Below, in pieces: positions 56,180 through 64,000 of a stretch of 64,000 nt of DNA. The position numbers and the translations under genes are program-made. The DNA lies in NCBI GenBank assembly GCA_014529385.2, contig CM043968.1, forward strand, positions 4,576,001 to 4,640,000. Reading direction: 5' to 3'. The stretch's first letter is position 1. Every line of letters begins with the position of its first letter. Origin of the DNA: Adiantum capillus-veneris (lineage: Eukaryota; Streptophyta; Polypodiopsida; Polypodiales; Pteridaceae). The notes beneath the pieces were generated by a model, which was not told where the DNA came from, made no database searches, and was given only the letters and a program-made list of their open reading frames with translations.

Positions 56180-57356
56180 TGCTACTGTCCTCTCCCCCGG
56201 TTTGTGTCACTCGTCCCCTGTCCTCTCCCCCGGTCACTCATCCCTTGCCCTCTGCTCCGATTGCTCCCCTGCCCTCTGCTCCGATTGCTGCTACCTCTGC
56301 CTCTGGGGACGCTGGTCTCGGGCATCCTTTCGCGTCGCTCGAAATCATGGGCCTCTTCCATGGCTTCCCATGCTTCTTGCACCTATGAAGCTTCCCGTTG
56401 TTCTTGCTCTTGCCGTCGACGTGTAGCCCATTCCTCTACTTCTATGGTGTCCGCATAATATTGGTTTATTGCTTCTTGCATATTTCGAACTTCTTCTTGA
56501 GTCTGATTGTGACGTTGCGTCGTTTCGTTAATGCGAGCCTCTTCGAACTCCTCAGCTCTCGCCGCTTCCTCTCTTGTGCGTCTGTTTATCGAGATTATAA
56601 TATTCTGGATGTCCATTACAGAAAAATGTCGCACATCGTTGGGGTTGTAGTTATGTAATCGAAGTTTTTGTAGAAGCGTGATACAGACATTTGTTGCTTC
56701 ATACATACATGACAACAAATAATAAAACATCAGATTACTTACGTTTCGGTATATCCATAATTTGACTGATGAGCAACAGGGCATTCAAACAGGTTCGCCA
56801 GCCACAGCTATAGTCATCAGTCTGCGTGGGCACGGTTACCCATTCGTGTCGGACTACATTTCCTAGATCATGTTCTAACAAAAGATGCTCTACATAGCAT
56901 ACAAGTTTTTTTGCGGCACTACATACATAACCACTTGAGTCAGCAACACATTACAAAGAGACACTGCTTTCCAAATGTACCCAAATGGACCTTACGTTTT
57001 TACACGACCGTGAAATGCCCTGCTTTGCCCGGAGTTTGCGTAGTAAACAATCTTAGCTTCCATGTCAAATAACATCAGACTCCAATGATCACTACAAAGA
57101 CACCATCAAAGATGAGGAGAGATTCTCAATGCAAGATGTTTTTTACAAGGCAAGAAAATACTCACGATTGATTGTACGCAGTGACCAGAAAGCACGCTAG
57201 ATCAAAGTTGACTCTGCTAAACCAGTTCATCAAACTCAAAAAGGAAACTGAGTTGTTCTGCAGATAAGGCGATATCAACGGATCTATTACGTATACTTTC
57301 TCTTGAACCTCAGGGGGCAGAAGCGAGACAGCGTGGCTAACATGAACAAATGGCAC
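56180..57356 (-). pseudogene. Ulp1/C48-type cysteine protease gene with SRGQG-repeat tail
   Basis: Exons 57356-57168, about 57094-56996, 56918-56746 and ~56670-56180 join with GT-AG introns and matching phases (TAYNQ-S/DHWSL and RVK-T/AAKKLV). DHWSLMLFDMEAKIVYYANSG carries the catalytic His (57087-57085); PTQTDDYSCGW carries the oxyanion Gln and catalytic Cys (56806-56804), the Ulp1 arrangement. The Asp after the His block appears as Asn. The last exon is an Arg/Glu coiled coil and, after a TAG at about 56383, repeated SRGQG/DRGRGQG. Ulp1-family enzymes cleave SUMO-like tags; plant MULE and other transposons often carry such domains. The 5' end may include the acidic ORF at 58308-57736 through an array-filled intron. 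Confidence 0.65.
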
Positions 57357-57380
57357 AGATTAGACTTCAACACCAAGTGA

Positions 57381-57715
57381 GTCAATACCGAGCGAGTGGG
57401 GCAGCTATCGAATTCCATCCGCCACTGACTCGGTTGGTATTGACCCATGTCTTAACGAAAATGAGCCATTATAAAGAAAAACTTGACGACTGCCGCAAAG
57501 ACATGGGTCAATACCGAGCGAGTTAGTGGCAGATTCCAATTCCATAAGCCACTGACTCGCTTGGTATTGACCCATGTCTTTAAGGTAGTGAGCCATTATA
57601 AAGAAAAACTTGGCGACTACCACAAAGACATGGGTCAATAAAGAGCGAGTAGTACCACTATCCAATTTCATAAGCCACTGTCTCGCTTGGTATTGACCCA
57701 TGTCTCGGTAGAGAC
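57381..57715 (-). repeat. 126-bp tandem hairpin repeats (intron-like position)
   Basis: Units start with gtcaataccgagcgag at 57381, 57507 and 57634 (spacing 126 and 127). Each unit later contains the complementary arm actcgcttggtattgac, so one unit can fold on itself with a ~45-bp stem region. Lies between the acidic ORF and the Ulp1 exons. Confidence 0.85.
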
Positions 57716-57735
57716 CCATTAAATGAGCACGAGAA

Positions 57736-58308
57736 TTACCACAAAGCAACATTGACGACCTCATTCGTTGTGAGCGAGTCGGTGAAACTGCGCATGCACC
57801 GAAAGTCTAGATTATCGAGGTTGAAAATGCAGGCCTCCTCTGACCTTGCAGGCATCTGTATCTGCGCATGTAGAGGCGTTGATCTCAACAAAATTCTCAA
57901 CTCCTCTTCATTCTCTTCATTGATTTGCTCTAAAATAATTGACTCATCCGATACGTTGGATGGCCCTTGTGATGCAGAGCCTTGCCCTTGCCTTTCTTGA
58001 GCTGGCTCCGTGGCTACCTCAGGCTCCTCCCTAACAGCCTCCCTAAGAGTCTCAGACTTTGGATCATTTTCCTTCAATATTGATTGCTCCATAGATGCCT
58101 CAGGCTCCACCCTGACCTGCTCTTGTCCCTCATCATCCCTCACTGGCTACGGATCCTCCATGACTTGCTCATTTTGGTGTCTAGCTGGCTCCTCGATAAC
58201 TGTCTCTGTTTCTTCCATGACTGCCTCGGGGTCCACTCTGGCTTGCTCATGTCCCTCTGCGGCTATCTCAGTCTGCCCATCTGTGTCGTTTCTCTCGACC
58301 CGTGACAT
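57736..58308 (-). pseudogene. Acidic, repetitive ORF
   Basis: From ATG 58308 (MSRVERNDTDGQTEIAAEG) the frame runs Glu/Gln/Val-rich, crosses a TAG at about 58150 and continues to EEELRILLRSTPLHAQIQMP and DNLDFRCMRSFTDSL. Short internal repeats (E-x-V-x2-EP, E-x-VMEE) are visible. It begins 24 bases after the H3-like stop on the same strand. Possibly the N-terminal part of the Ulp1-like protein. No domain recognised. Confidence 0.4.
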
Positions 58309-58331
58309 TTCTCTCTTTCAGCCCTAGACGA

Positions 58332-58778
58332 CTATGTATGTCGTGCACGAGGATGGAGAGGGGGGATGTTGAGAATATCCATGGTTCTACTATCCTGGAT
58401 AGGCACTCGCTGAAGCAGCCCATCGTAGTGGAAACGCAGCCTACGAAGAGTATCAAAATCCCGTGGCATGATAGTGACGCGGTGTGCATGGGCAGCTAGG
58501 ATATATCCATCGCTGAAGAATTCCACGAGGTAGTCTTCAACAATTTCTCGAAGGCAGAGTAGTGCACTGCTGGCCCATCGCATGCAGACTCTCCACTGCT
58601 CGCAAATCTCCCGCACTACTCGCTGGAAAGGGAGACATGGAATAGCATGTTGAACGTGTTGTTCTATCCTGCGCAGCTCTTGCAGTACACCTCTGTGCGC
58701 CTCATATCGGTGTCTTCTTGCTTGAGCATTCAAAGATTCACATGTTGCCCTCCTAGCGTAGGCCTTTACACGAGGCAT
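58332..58778 (-). CDS. Histone-H3-like protein
   Basis: 148 codons from ATG 58778 (the frame is open 15 codons further upstream; I choose this ATG because MPRVKAYARRAT mirrors the canonical H3 start). After a short tail (~20 residues) comes the H3 fold: RRHRYEAHRGVLQELRRIEQ (alpha-N), LPFQRVVREI (alpha-1), WASSALLCLREIVEDYLVEFF (alpha-2), HAHRVTIMPRDFDTLRRLR (alpha-3). Canonical H3 matches at HRY, LPFQR-x-VREI, SSA, YLV, HA-x-RVTIMP-x-D and RR-x-R. Loop 1 is not lengthened, unlike plant CENH3. A 33-residue C-terminal extension is unusual. Open and intact. Neighbours are an acidic ORF and Ulp1 protease gene on the same strand. Confidence 0.8.
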   Translation of the reverse strand: MPRVKAYARRATCESLNAQARRHRYEAHRGVLQELRRIEQHVQHAIPCLPFQRVVREICEQWRVCMRWASSALLCLREIVEDYLVEFFSDGYILAAHAHRVTIMPRDFDTLRRLRFHYDGLLQRVPIQDSRTMDILNIPPLHPRARHT

Positions 58779-58843
58779 CTCTACAAATAGCATAACACCA
58801 AAAAACAATTCATTTGTCAGCACAAGGGACTTGAGATTTCAGA

Positions 58844-59460
58844 AAAGGTCAGTACCAAGCAAATAGGTGCATAGGAAAGAGTTGCATTGCTTTATTCGCT
58901 CGGTAGTGACCGCAAAAAATAGTAATAGCAGGGATGACTTATATTTTTTGAGGTCACTACCGAGCAAATAGGTGCATAGGAAAGAGTTTGCCTTGCCTTA
59001 TTTGCTCATTAGTGACCTCAGAAAATAGTAATAGTAGACATGACTTATATTTTTTGAGGTCACTACTGAGCGAATAGGTGCATAGAAAAGAGTTTTCTTT
59101 GCCTTATTCGCTTGGTAGTGACCTCAGAAAATAGTAATAACAGACACGAATTATATTTTTTGAGGTCACTACTGAGCGAATAGGTGCATAGGAAAGAGTT
59201 TGCCTTGCCTTATTCGCTCGGTAGTGACCTCAGAAAATAGACATGACTTATATTTTTTGAGGTCACTACCGAGCGAATAGGTGCATAGGAAAGAGTTTGC
59301 CTTGCCTTATTTGCTCGGTAGTGACATCAGAAAATAGTAATAGCAGACATCACTTACATTTTCTGAGGTCACTACCAAGCGAACAGGTTTGCATCCCTTG
59401 CAACAAAATACCTTATTCGTTGGGTAGTAACCTCAGAAAAGTGTATAAGCAAGCGAACAG
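58844..59460. repeat. 106-bp tandem hairpin array in divergent spacer
   Basis: Six units starting with gaggtcactaccgagcgaat-type sequence at about 58844, 58950, 59056, 59162, 59259 and 59365 (spacing 106, 106, 106, 97, 106). Each has the complementary arm cttattcgctcggtagtgac later in the unit. It separates the H3-like gene (-) from the coiled-coil ORF (+), i.e. a bidirectional promoter position. Confidence 0.9.
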
Positions 59461-59678
59461 GTTTGCATCCGCTGCAACAAAATACCAATGTGAAGGAGAT
59501 GTTTAAATCCATGCGGTCCTAACTATCATGTCGTTCCCTCCCATCACCTCCCCTAATTTCGAGGGGATGGTACCATTGATTCTCTCTCCCACGTCCACCT
59601 TGCATGAAACCGCATGGCGGTACCACCCCTCACAGACCACTCACTCATAAGCCAGAACCCAGGCTCTGCTTTTTAGGC
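59461..59678 (+). other. Upstream region of the coiled-coil ORF
   Basis: C-rich sequence between the hairpin array and ATG 59679; ggtaccacccctcacag and tctctctcccac may be untranslated leader. No clear TATA box. Confidence 0.3.
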
Positions 59679-60145
59679 ATGTCTGAAAGTCTATTTAAGC
59701 AGCAGTTGTCTCAGAACCTCCCTCAGGGTTTCGCAGAACAACTACAAGAAGCTTAGGATAGTGGTGATGCCTTTCCAAGGTATACTCCCGCAGCACCAGC
59801 AGCACCGCATCCGGACCCTCCTCATGAGGTCCCCCCTTGGCCCTCCCCCAATGTTACCTTTAATGTTCTCGATCGACACAGCCCGGGAGTGGCTGCTGTC
59901 AACACGGGAGTTAATTCTCGAGGTAAGCCGTTGGTAATTCTTTGCTTTCTACTCCCAATTTCCAAGCTCCTAGTTTGAAGATCTTATTTGCTAAATGCTC
60001 TGTGCAGGATGCTAGCTTGAAGCTGCAGCAAATGCTGATCGTCAGGCAGAGGGTCTCAATCCTTAAAGACTCTCTGGAAGAAAGAAGGCCTGAAGACATA
60101 GAGGGATTGCTCGCCGAGAATGGCTCTATGGAGGCTATCATTAAT

Positions 60146-60332
60146 TGAAGGGGATCGGGGAGCACCACAGACGGAGAGTGAGAGAGAGAGAAGGAGACAC
60201 ACACACAGATATGGGTGGGGAGACTGTGAAGTGGCAGCTCCCCCTATACAGTATACTCACTATAAGTATAGGGTAACAGTGGGCAGGCGCCCATGACCTG
60301 GGCGACCGGTCAAGGCACATAGGCCTTAACCC
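60146..60332 (-). repeat. Extra tandem LTR copy (outer)
   Basis: 187 bp, same sequence but lacking the terminal caaca; joined to the inner LTR by a single t (60333). The TSD lies outside this copy, so it was part of the inserted unit or arose by later LTR recombination. Confidence 0.9.
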
Positions 60333-60333
60333 T

Positions 60334-60525
60334 TGAAGGGGATCGGGGAGCACCATAGACGGAGAGTGAGAGAGAGAGAAGGAGACACACACACAGATAT
60401 GGGTGGGGAGACTGTGAAGTGGCAGCTCCCCCTATACAGTATACTCACTATAAGTATAGGGTAAGAGTGGGCGGGCGCCCATGACCTGGGCGACCGGTCA
60501 AGGCACATAGGCCTTAACCCCAACA
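60334..60525 (-). repeat. 3' LTR of the Copia element (inner copy)
   Basis: 192 bp, TG...CA. Differs from the 5' LTR at a few sites, e.g. caccatagac vs caccacagac and gggtaagagt vs gggtaacagt. Confidence 0.9.
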
Positions 60526-60536
60526 ACCTCCCACTT
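60526..60536 (-). other. Polypurine tract of the Copia element
   Basis: AAGTGGGAGGT on the - strand, directly adjoining the 3' LTR at 60525; the expected plus-strand primer. Confidence 0.85.
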
Positions 60537-60600
60537 AAAGGCCAATGTGCCTTTAAGCAAGATCTACTAGTGTACAACTAATAGAAGGTGAGATATTCTC

Positions 60601-62262
60601 TCAACCTATGCCCACTGACTTTCGATGAGCTAGTGCATCCGGCTCTACTGATAGACAAACATCCCGCTGCGGAAGCCACACAGAGCTAGCTCCAAGCTCT
60701 GCAAAGAGTCTACAAGAGCTCATGCACTCCTGCAAGTATCGGTCCAATACCTGCAAACCTCCCCTATGCTCTATGCCGAGATCAGTCATCGAACAACTAA
60801 TCAAACCTACTGCAAATGCTCCCACTGCAGCTGCTATGTCGGGCCTCGAGATCAGCATCTCGTACATGAGGACACCGAACGTTGATGCGACCTTGGCAAC
60901 CTCTGCCACCTCCAACTCAGAACTCAACTCATGGCAATCCTGCCCCCTATCATAGAGACCATGGCACTCTGACTCCGAGCTCTGGAGTGACTCCTCGTGC
61001 CCACCACATATCACATGTGTACCAAGAGTATCCATCTGTCCTGAATCTGCATCAAGCTCTGGCATAAGCATATCAAGAAATGACTCCACAATAGCCGACA
61101 TCTCAGCATCCATGTGATTCATCTCTGTCATCACCTCTGATGACTCATCCTGCTGTGACTCACTAGAGCTGTCCCGCTCTACCTGTGCATCCGTAGACGC
61201 AACCAGCACAACAAGGTCACTGCTTTGCACTCCATGCAAAGCATCCTGCAACCCACAAGCAAAAGAGACTCGCCTGCTCTCTCGCTCTCTACCTGGCTGC
61301 ATGATCACAGAGACAGCACCGTCTCTAGCGTGATCCACATGCAATGGGTAACCTGTACCACTCCTGGAACCTCTCGCAATCACCAGCGAACCCAAATGCA
61401 TCACATAATCTCGCTCTCGTAGTGAAATCTGACATCGACAATCTCTAAGCTGACCAATCGAGATCAAACTCACTATCAAATCTGGTACATAGCGCACATG
61501 TCGTAACAAGTAAGATGCACCACTCGATAATGACATTCTCACATCTCCTGCACCTGCTATCGCATGCACCGATCCATCGGTCAAACGTACACTGCCAAGC
61601 ATCCCACTAGAATAGCTACAAAACCATTCACAATGCGGTGTGACATGGAACATAGCATCTGCGTCTAGCAACCACTGCGAAGGGAGTGCACTATCCACAT
61701 GTATAGCATCTCCTGCATAGCTCGAGGTAAAAGTGACATCCCCGTCACTAGTATACTCCGACACTACATCTGCCTCAACTGTCAAAGCAACTGAGTCCAT
61801 GGCATCACTACATACATCTCTGAGACTGCCATGTCTCCTACAATGTCGCATACGACGAAAACAGCGCCGTCTAACGTGTCCAGAATGACCACAATACCAA
61901 CATGTCACATGTCGGCGTGCTCGTGAATGTACATGTCTCACACGAGTCTGTGATGACTCAGATCTATCATACATATCATGTAATCTGCGCCAAAGTGCTC
62001 TCGAAGTAGTCTCATACATAACAAGAGCATATACAGATTCCGCAAGGTGCAAAGAGAGTGTAGATAGTGCCATCTCCTCTAGCTCCTGCCACTGATCGTC
62101 AGACATGTTTGAAGGTCTACCTGTATCGCCACTCAATGGTCGATGCAACCCTCGCTGTGTCAATGCATCAAGCATACACTCTCTCCATGCCGCAAAGTCT
62201 GACCCATCAAACACACGCATCTGTGAGAGGTCACAATCTGATCGATCACCTGTCTCTGCCAT
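60601..62262 (-). CDS. Copia Gag-protease ORF with residual RT tail
   Basis: 553 intact codons from ATG 62262 (MAETGDRSDCDLSQMRVFDG); an in-frame ATG further upstream is less likely since gag normally begins like this. Domains: Copia gag (FAAWRECMLDALTQRGL near 20-40; MYDRSESS near 100), CCHC knuckle CWYCGHSGHVRRRC (about residue 125), protease-like WLLDADAMFHVTPHCEWFCS (about 195-215; Ser/Thr-Gly of the active site replaced), a PHVRYVPDL-like block, a long acidic Ser/Glu/Met region, and a terminal VLMYEMLISRPDIAAAVG, which is the junction just after RT in Copia pol. An internal deletion thus joined gag-PR to the end of pol. It would need enzymes from a full element. Confidence 0.8.
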   Translation of the reverse strand: MAETGDRSDCDLSQMRVFDGSDFAAWRECMLDALTQRGLHRPLSGDTGRPSNMSDDQWQELEEMALSTLSLHLAESVYALVMYETTSRALWRRLHDMYDRSESSQTRVRHVHSRARRHVTCWYCGHSGHVRRRCFRRMRHCRRHGSLRDVCSDAMDSVALTVEADVVSEYTSDGDVTFTSSYAGDAIHVDSALPSQWLLDADAMFHVTPHCEWFCSYSSGMLGSVRLTDGSVHAIAGAGDVRMSLSSGASYLLRHVRYVPDLIVSLISIGQLRDCRCQISLRERDYVMHLGSLVIARGSRSGTGYPLHVDHARDGAVSVIMQPGRERESRRVSFACGLQDALHGVQSSDLVVLVASTDAQVERDSSSESQQDESSEVMTEMNHMDAEMSAIVESFLDMLMPELDADSGQMDTLGTHVICGGHEESLQSSESECHGLYDRGQDCHELSSELEVAEVAKVASTFGVLMYEMLISRPDIAAAVGAFAVGLISCSMTDLGIEHRGGLQVLDRYLQECMSSCRLFAELGASSVWLPQRDVCLSVEPDALAHRKSVGIG

Positions 62263-63378
62263 GAGCACAATGTAGCAAACTAGAAAGCAAAACCACCTCA
62301 CCAACAACACCTGGAAACTGTCTACCAATATGGCCAGAAACACAATGTAAAACCTGTGAGACACACTCCAAAATAGAGCTCCCGCAATGTCAATACAAGC
62401 CTCGCATGCTCTAGTATCACACTGCAATCTGTGAGCTAATCATGAAGCCCACACTGTCCGGTATCGATGCATACACACGCACAAGTCTCCCACCTGTAGA
62501 GAACACCACATGCAAATGCTGAGTGCAACCCGCAATCTCTACCTAGATCGCATAAATGATACGCATAAAACTCCTGGGAAAATTTCGCCAGAGTTTCGTC
62601 AGTAAAACGGCCACAAAACCAGTAACCAAACTGATTGCATGCTCAAAACCATGAGCAACCAAAGCGCATCAAACCGCACTCCAAATGCATGCACCAATCT
62701 CCACACTTTGCATACATCATTGCAAACACCTGCAAATCTAGTACACAGATATCTTCTCTACCTGTGACTGCCAAAAAACATGCTCGAGGCATACATTGCC
62801 GAGCTCAAAATTCAATCACATTAGTCTCCCTGAGCATCAAACCACATAAGGCATACATCGTATCCTCCCACCTGTGAGGAAACTTGCAGCAAATATCACT
62901 CTCACATTTGAGAGCAAACCATGTGTGGAATCCTCGACACACAATAAACAACTGCTGCTGCAAAAAATTCAGCCTTCAAAATTTTAAAATTCTGATATGA
63001 CGAGCGCGTTCGGAGCGTGCAAAAACCCCAAGGTAGAATTCTGGATCACATATATCCGAGTTCGGGTGTGAAAGCTATGCCAAAAACCTCCGTTTCGACC
63101 CAAAAATGCAGCATAAACTGCCAAAAGAGGGCTGAAAAATACAACTCCTGAACCGTAGCTCAAATGAGGTTTCTGATGGCTCGAATGGCTTCGAAAAGGG
63201 GGTAAAACGCCAGGACACCTAATGGAAACACTCTCGGAAAGCTGAATTTGCCGATGCCGAAGTCGAAACCCTGTTTGCACTCTTGAAAGTGCGCTCGCGC
63301 GCGGACACGATTTCGTGAATGAAACTGGCTCTCCGCTGTCGTCGTGACTGTGCACACACGCGCTCCCTCCGCACCTAC
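62263..63378 (-). other. Copia 5' leader, noncoding
   Basis: About 1.1 kb between primer-binding site and gag start, likely containing packaging signals. No convincing coding region on either strand. Confidence 0.5.
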
Positions 63379-63390
63379 GCTCTGATACCA
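63379..63390 (-). other. Primer-binding site, initiator tRNA-Met
   Basis: TGGTATCAGAGC on the - strand, two bases inside the 5' LTR: the canonical plant Copia primer-binding site. Confidence 0.95.
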
Positions 63391-63392
63391 AT

Positions 63393-63584
63393 TGAAGGGG
63401 ATCGGGGAGCACCACAGACGGAGAGTGAGAGAGAGAGAAGGAGACACACACACAGATATGGGTGGGGAGACTGTGAAGTGGAAGCTCCCCCTATACAATA
63501 TACTCACTATAAGTATAGGGTAACAGTGGGCGGGCGCCCATGACCTGGGCGACCGGTCAAGGCACATAGGCCTTAACCCCAACA
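63393..63584 (-). repeat. 5' LTR of the Copia element
   Basis: 192 bp, TG...CA on the + strand (tgaaggggatcgg ... accccaaca). Adjacent inside is the primer-binding site; outside is TSD ttaat. Confidence 0.9.
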
Positions 63585-63691
63585 TTAATTGGCTTCTGGA
63601 AATGAAGGATGAAATGCTTGAGCTAGCCAGTAAATATGAGGAAGCCATTAACTTTGCCAACCGACTTCAAGAAGAGATAGTCTGGCTGTGA

Positions 63692-64000
63692 AGGAAAAGG
63701 ACTACATGGTTATTGCAAACCCTAAACCCCCAAAAATTAGTAGGCCACTCTTTGTAAAGTCTGAAGTGTTTTCTAACTCAAAACCCGGTGTTCAGTTGTA
63801 ATTTTGTTTCTTTCTTATAAAATCAAAATGCGTATTTGGCAAAAAAAACCGTAAATCCACAACAAACAGGGTTTACCTTCCTCTTATTTGCTTAGTATTG
63901 ACCTCTATACTAGCAGACATCATTTAACTTTTCTTTTGGTCAGTACCAAGTGAATAGGGCTCTTCGGACTAAGTGACCTTACCTTATTCGCTTGGTGCTG
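63692..64000. repeat. Right edge with degenerate hairpin repeats
   Basis: After the ORF stop comes AT-rich DNA, then gcttagtattgacctc (63890) and cagtaccaagtgaatagg (63941), and ttattcgcttggtgctg at the window end: diverged arms of the array seen at 57.4 and 58.9 kb. No coding sequence. Confidence 0.6.

Larger units (their letters stand above)
60146..63584 (-). mobile_element. Non-autonomous Copia-type LTR retrotransposon
   Basis: Flanked by 5-bp TSD ttaat (60141-60145, 63585-63589). LTRs of 192 bp begin TG and end CA; the LTR copies differ at only a few positions, so it is young. Primer-binding site and polypurine tract show that it reads on the - strand. The single ORF encodes gag and protease only; integrase and nearly all RT are absent. 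The 3' end carries two tandem LTR copies. Confidence 0.9.
59679..63691 (+). pseudogene. Coiled-coil ORF, one intron, split by Copia insertion
   Basis: Exon 1 59679-59933 (MSESLFKQQLSQNLPQGFAE, Pro/Ala-rich later); a short intron 59934-60007 (ttg/gtaatt ... ctgtgcag/gat) keeps the frame. Exon 2 starts DASLKLQQMLIVRQRVSILK and runs as a charged coiled coil to the Copia element at 60146; beyond it (from 63585) the same frame continues with WLLEMKDEMLELASKYEEAI and stops at TGA about 63689. One TAG at 59754 is in frame in exon 1. No domain recognised; coiled coil suggests oligomerisation. Confidence 0.5.
54315..64000. mobile_element. TE-B: complex locus with H3-like, Ulp1-like and coiled-coil genes
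   Basis: Three or four spliced or open frames on both strands, with tandem hairpin arrays sharing the core TACCGAGCGA inside an intron (57.38-57.71 kb), in the divergent spacer (58.84-59.46 kb) and at the right end of the window (63.88-64.0 kb). The shared array vocabulary suggests one unit, by analogy with TE-A. No transposase or terminal repeats recognised; it continues beyond the window. Could instead be a host locus that gained repeats. Confidence 0.4.

Noticed and set aside
58332-58778. Reading the H3-like ORF as centromeric CENH3
   Set aside because: Loop 1 is not lengthened and the tail start resembles ordinary H3; I see no CENH3-specific feature, so only 'H3-like' is claimed.
1-64000. 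tRNA, rRNA or other structured RNA genes
   Set aside because: I looked for tRNA-like and rRNA-like stretches and saw none; only the primer-binding sites resemble tRNA 3' ends.

Overview
The window is plant nuclear DNA made almost entirely of nested, decaying transposable elements; I see no convincing ordinary single-copy gene. Evidence for a land plant: an Athila/Tat-like tRNA-Asp primer-binding site, gag-pol of plant Ty3/Gypsy type, a Copia element with the canonical plant initiator-Met primer-binding site, a plant-type LINE fragment, GT-AG introns and dinucleotide microsatellites. The integrase wording and repeat density feel like a large-genome plant such as a fern, but that is impression, not proof.

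Layout. 1-17340: Ty3/Gypsy element 1 (+): LTR, primer-binding site, long leader with a palindrome array, gag, PR, RT, RNase H and integrase, then two extra tandem copies of a 1082-bp integrase unit, a second retropepsin-like domain, and a 3' noncoding zone with another palindrome array. 17345-27480: a large DNA-transposon-like locus (TE-A) with a degenerate DDE-type transposase-like gene (+) converging on a multi-exon gene (-) that combines a coiled coil, a zinc-finger-like segment and an FCP1/NIF-like HAD phosphatase domain. Its introns and flanks are filled with minisatellites built on GTACCAAA/TTTGGTAC. 27490-33840: LTR-like DNA, a third Gypsy fragment with the best preserved second protease, a palindrome array, an antisense accessory ORF and further LTR-like debris. 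33850-50970: Gypsy element 2 (+), carrying a 580-bp LTR-like insertion and a sense accessory ORF before its 3' LTR. 50542-54314: rearranged LTR and leader fragments forming a large inverted repeat around a LINE fragment.

54315-64000: a second complex locus (TE-B). It has an unrecognised spliced gene (+) and, on the - strand, a clear histone-H3-like protein followed by an acidic ORF and a spliced Ulp1/C48-type protease gene with a Ser-Arg-Gly-Gln-Gly repeat tail. A coiled-coil ORF (+) diverges from these across a hairpin-forming 106-bp tandem array. A young non-autonomous Copia element (60146-63584, TSD ttaat) splits that ORF in frame.

Most interesting: (1) Gypsy noncoding regions carry near-perfect palindromes every ~285 bp; two subfamilies use unrelated palindromes but the same spacing. 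(2) All three Gypsy copies carry a second retropepsin-like domain after integrase. (3) The H3-like/Ulp1 locus and the transposase/FCP1 locus both contain hairpin-forming tandem arrays in introns and intergenic spacers. Most coding regions hold stops or frameshifts; the Copia gag-PR ORF and the H3-like ORF are open.
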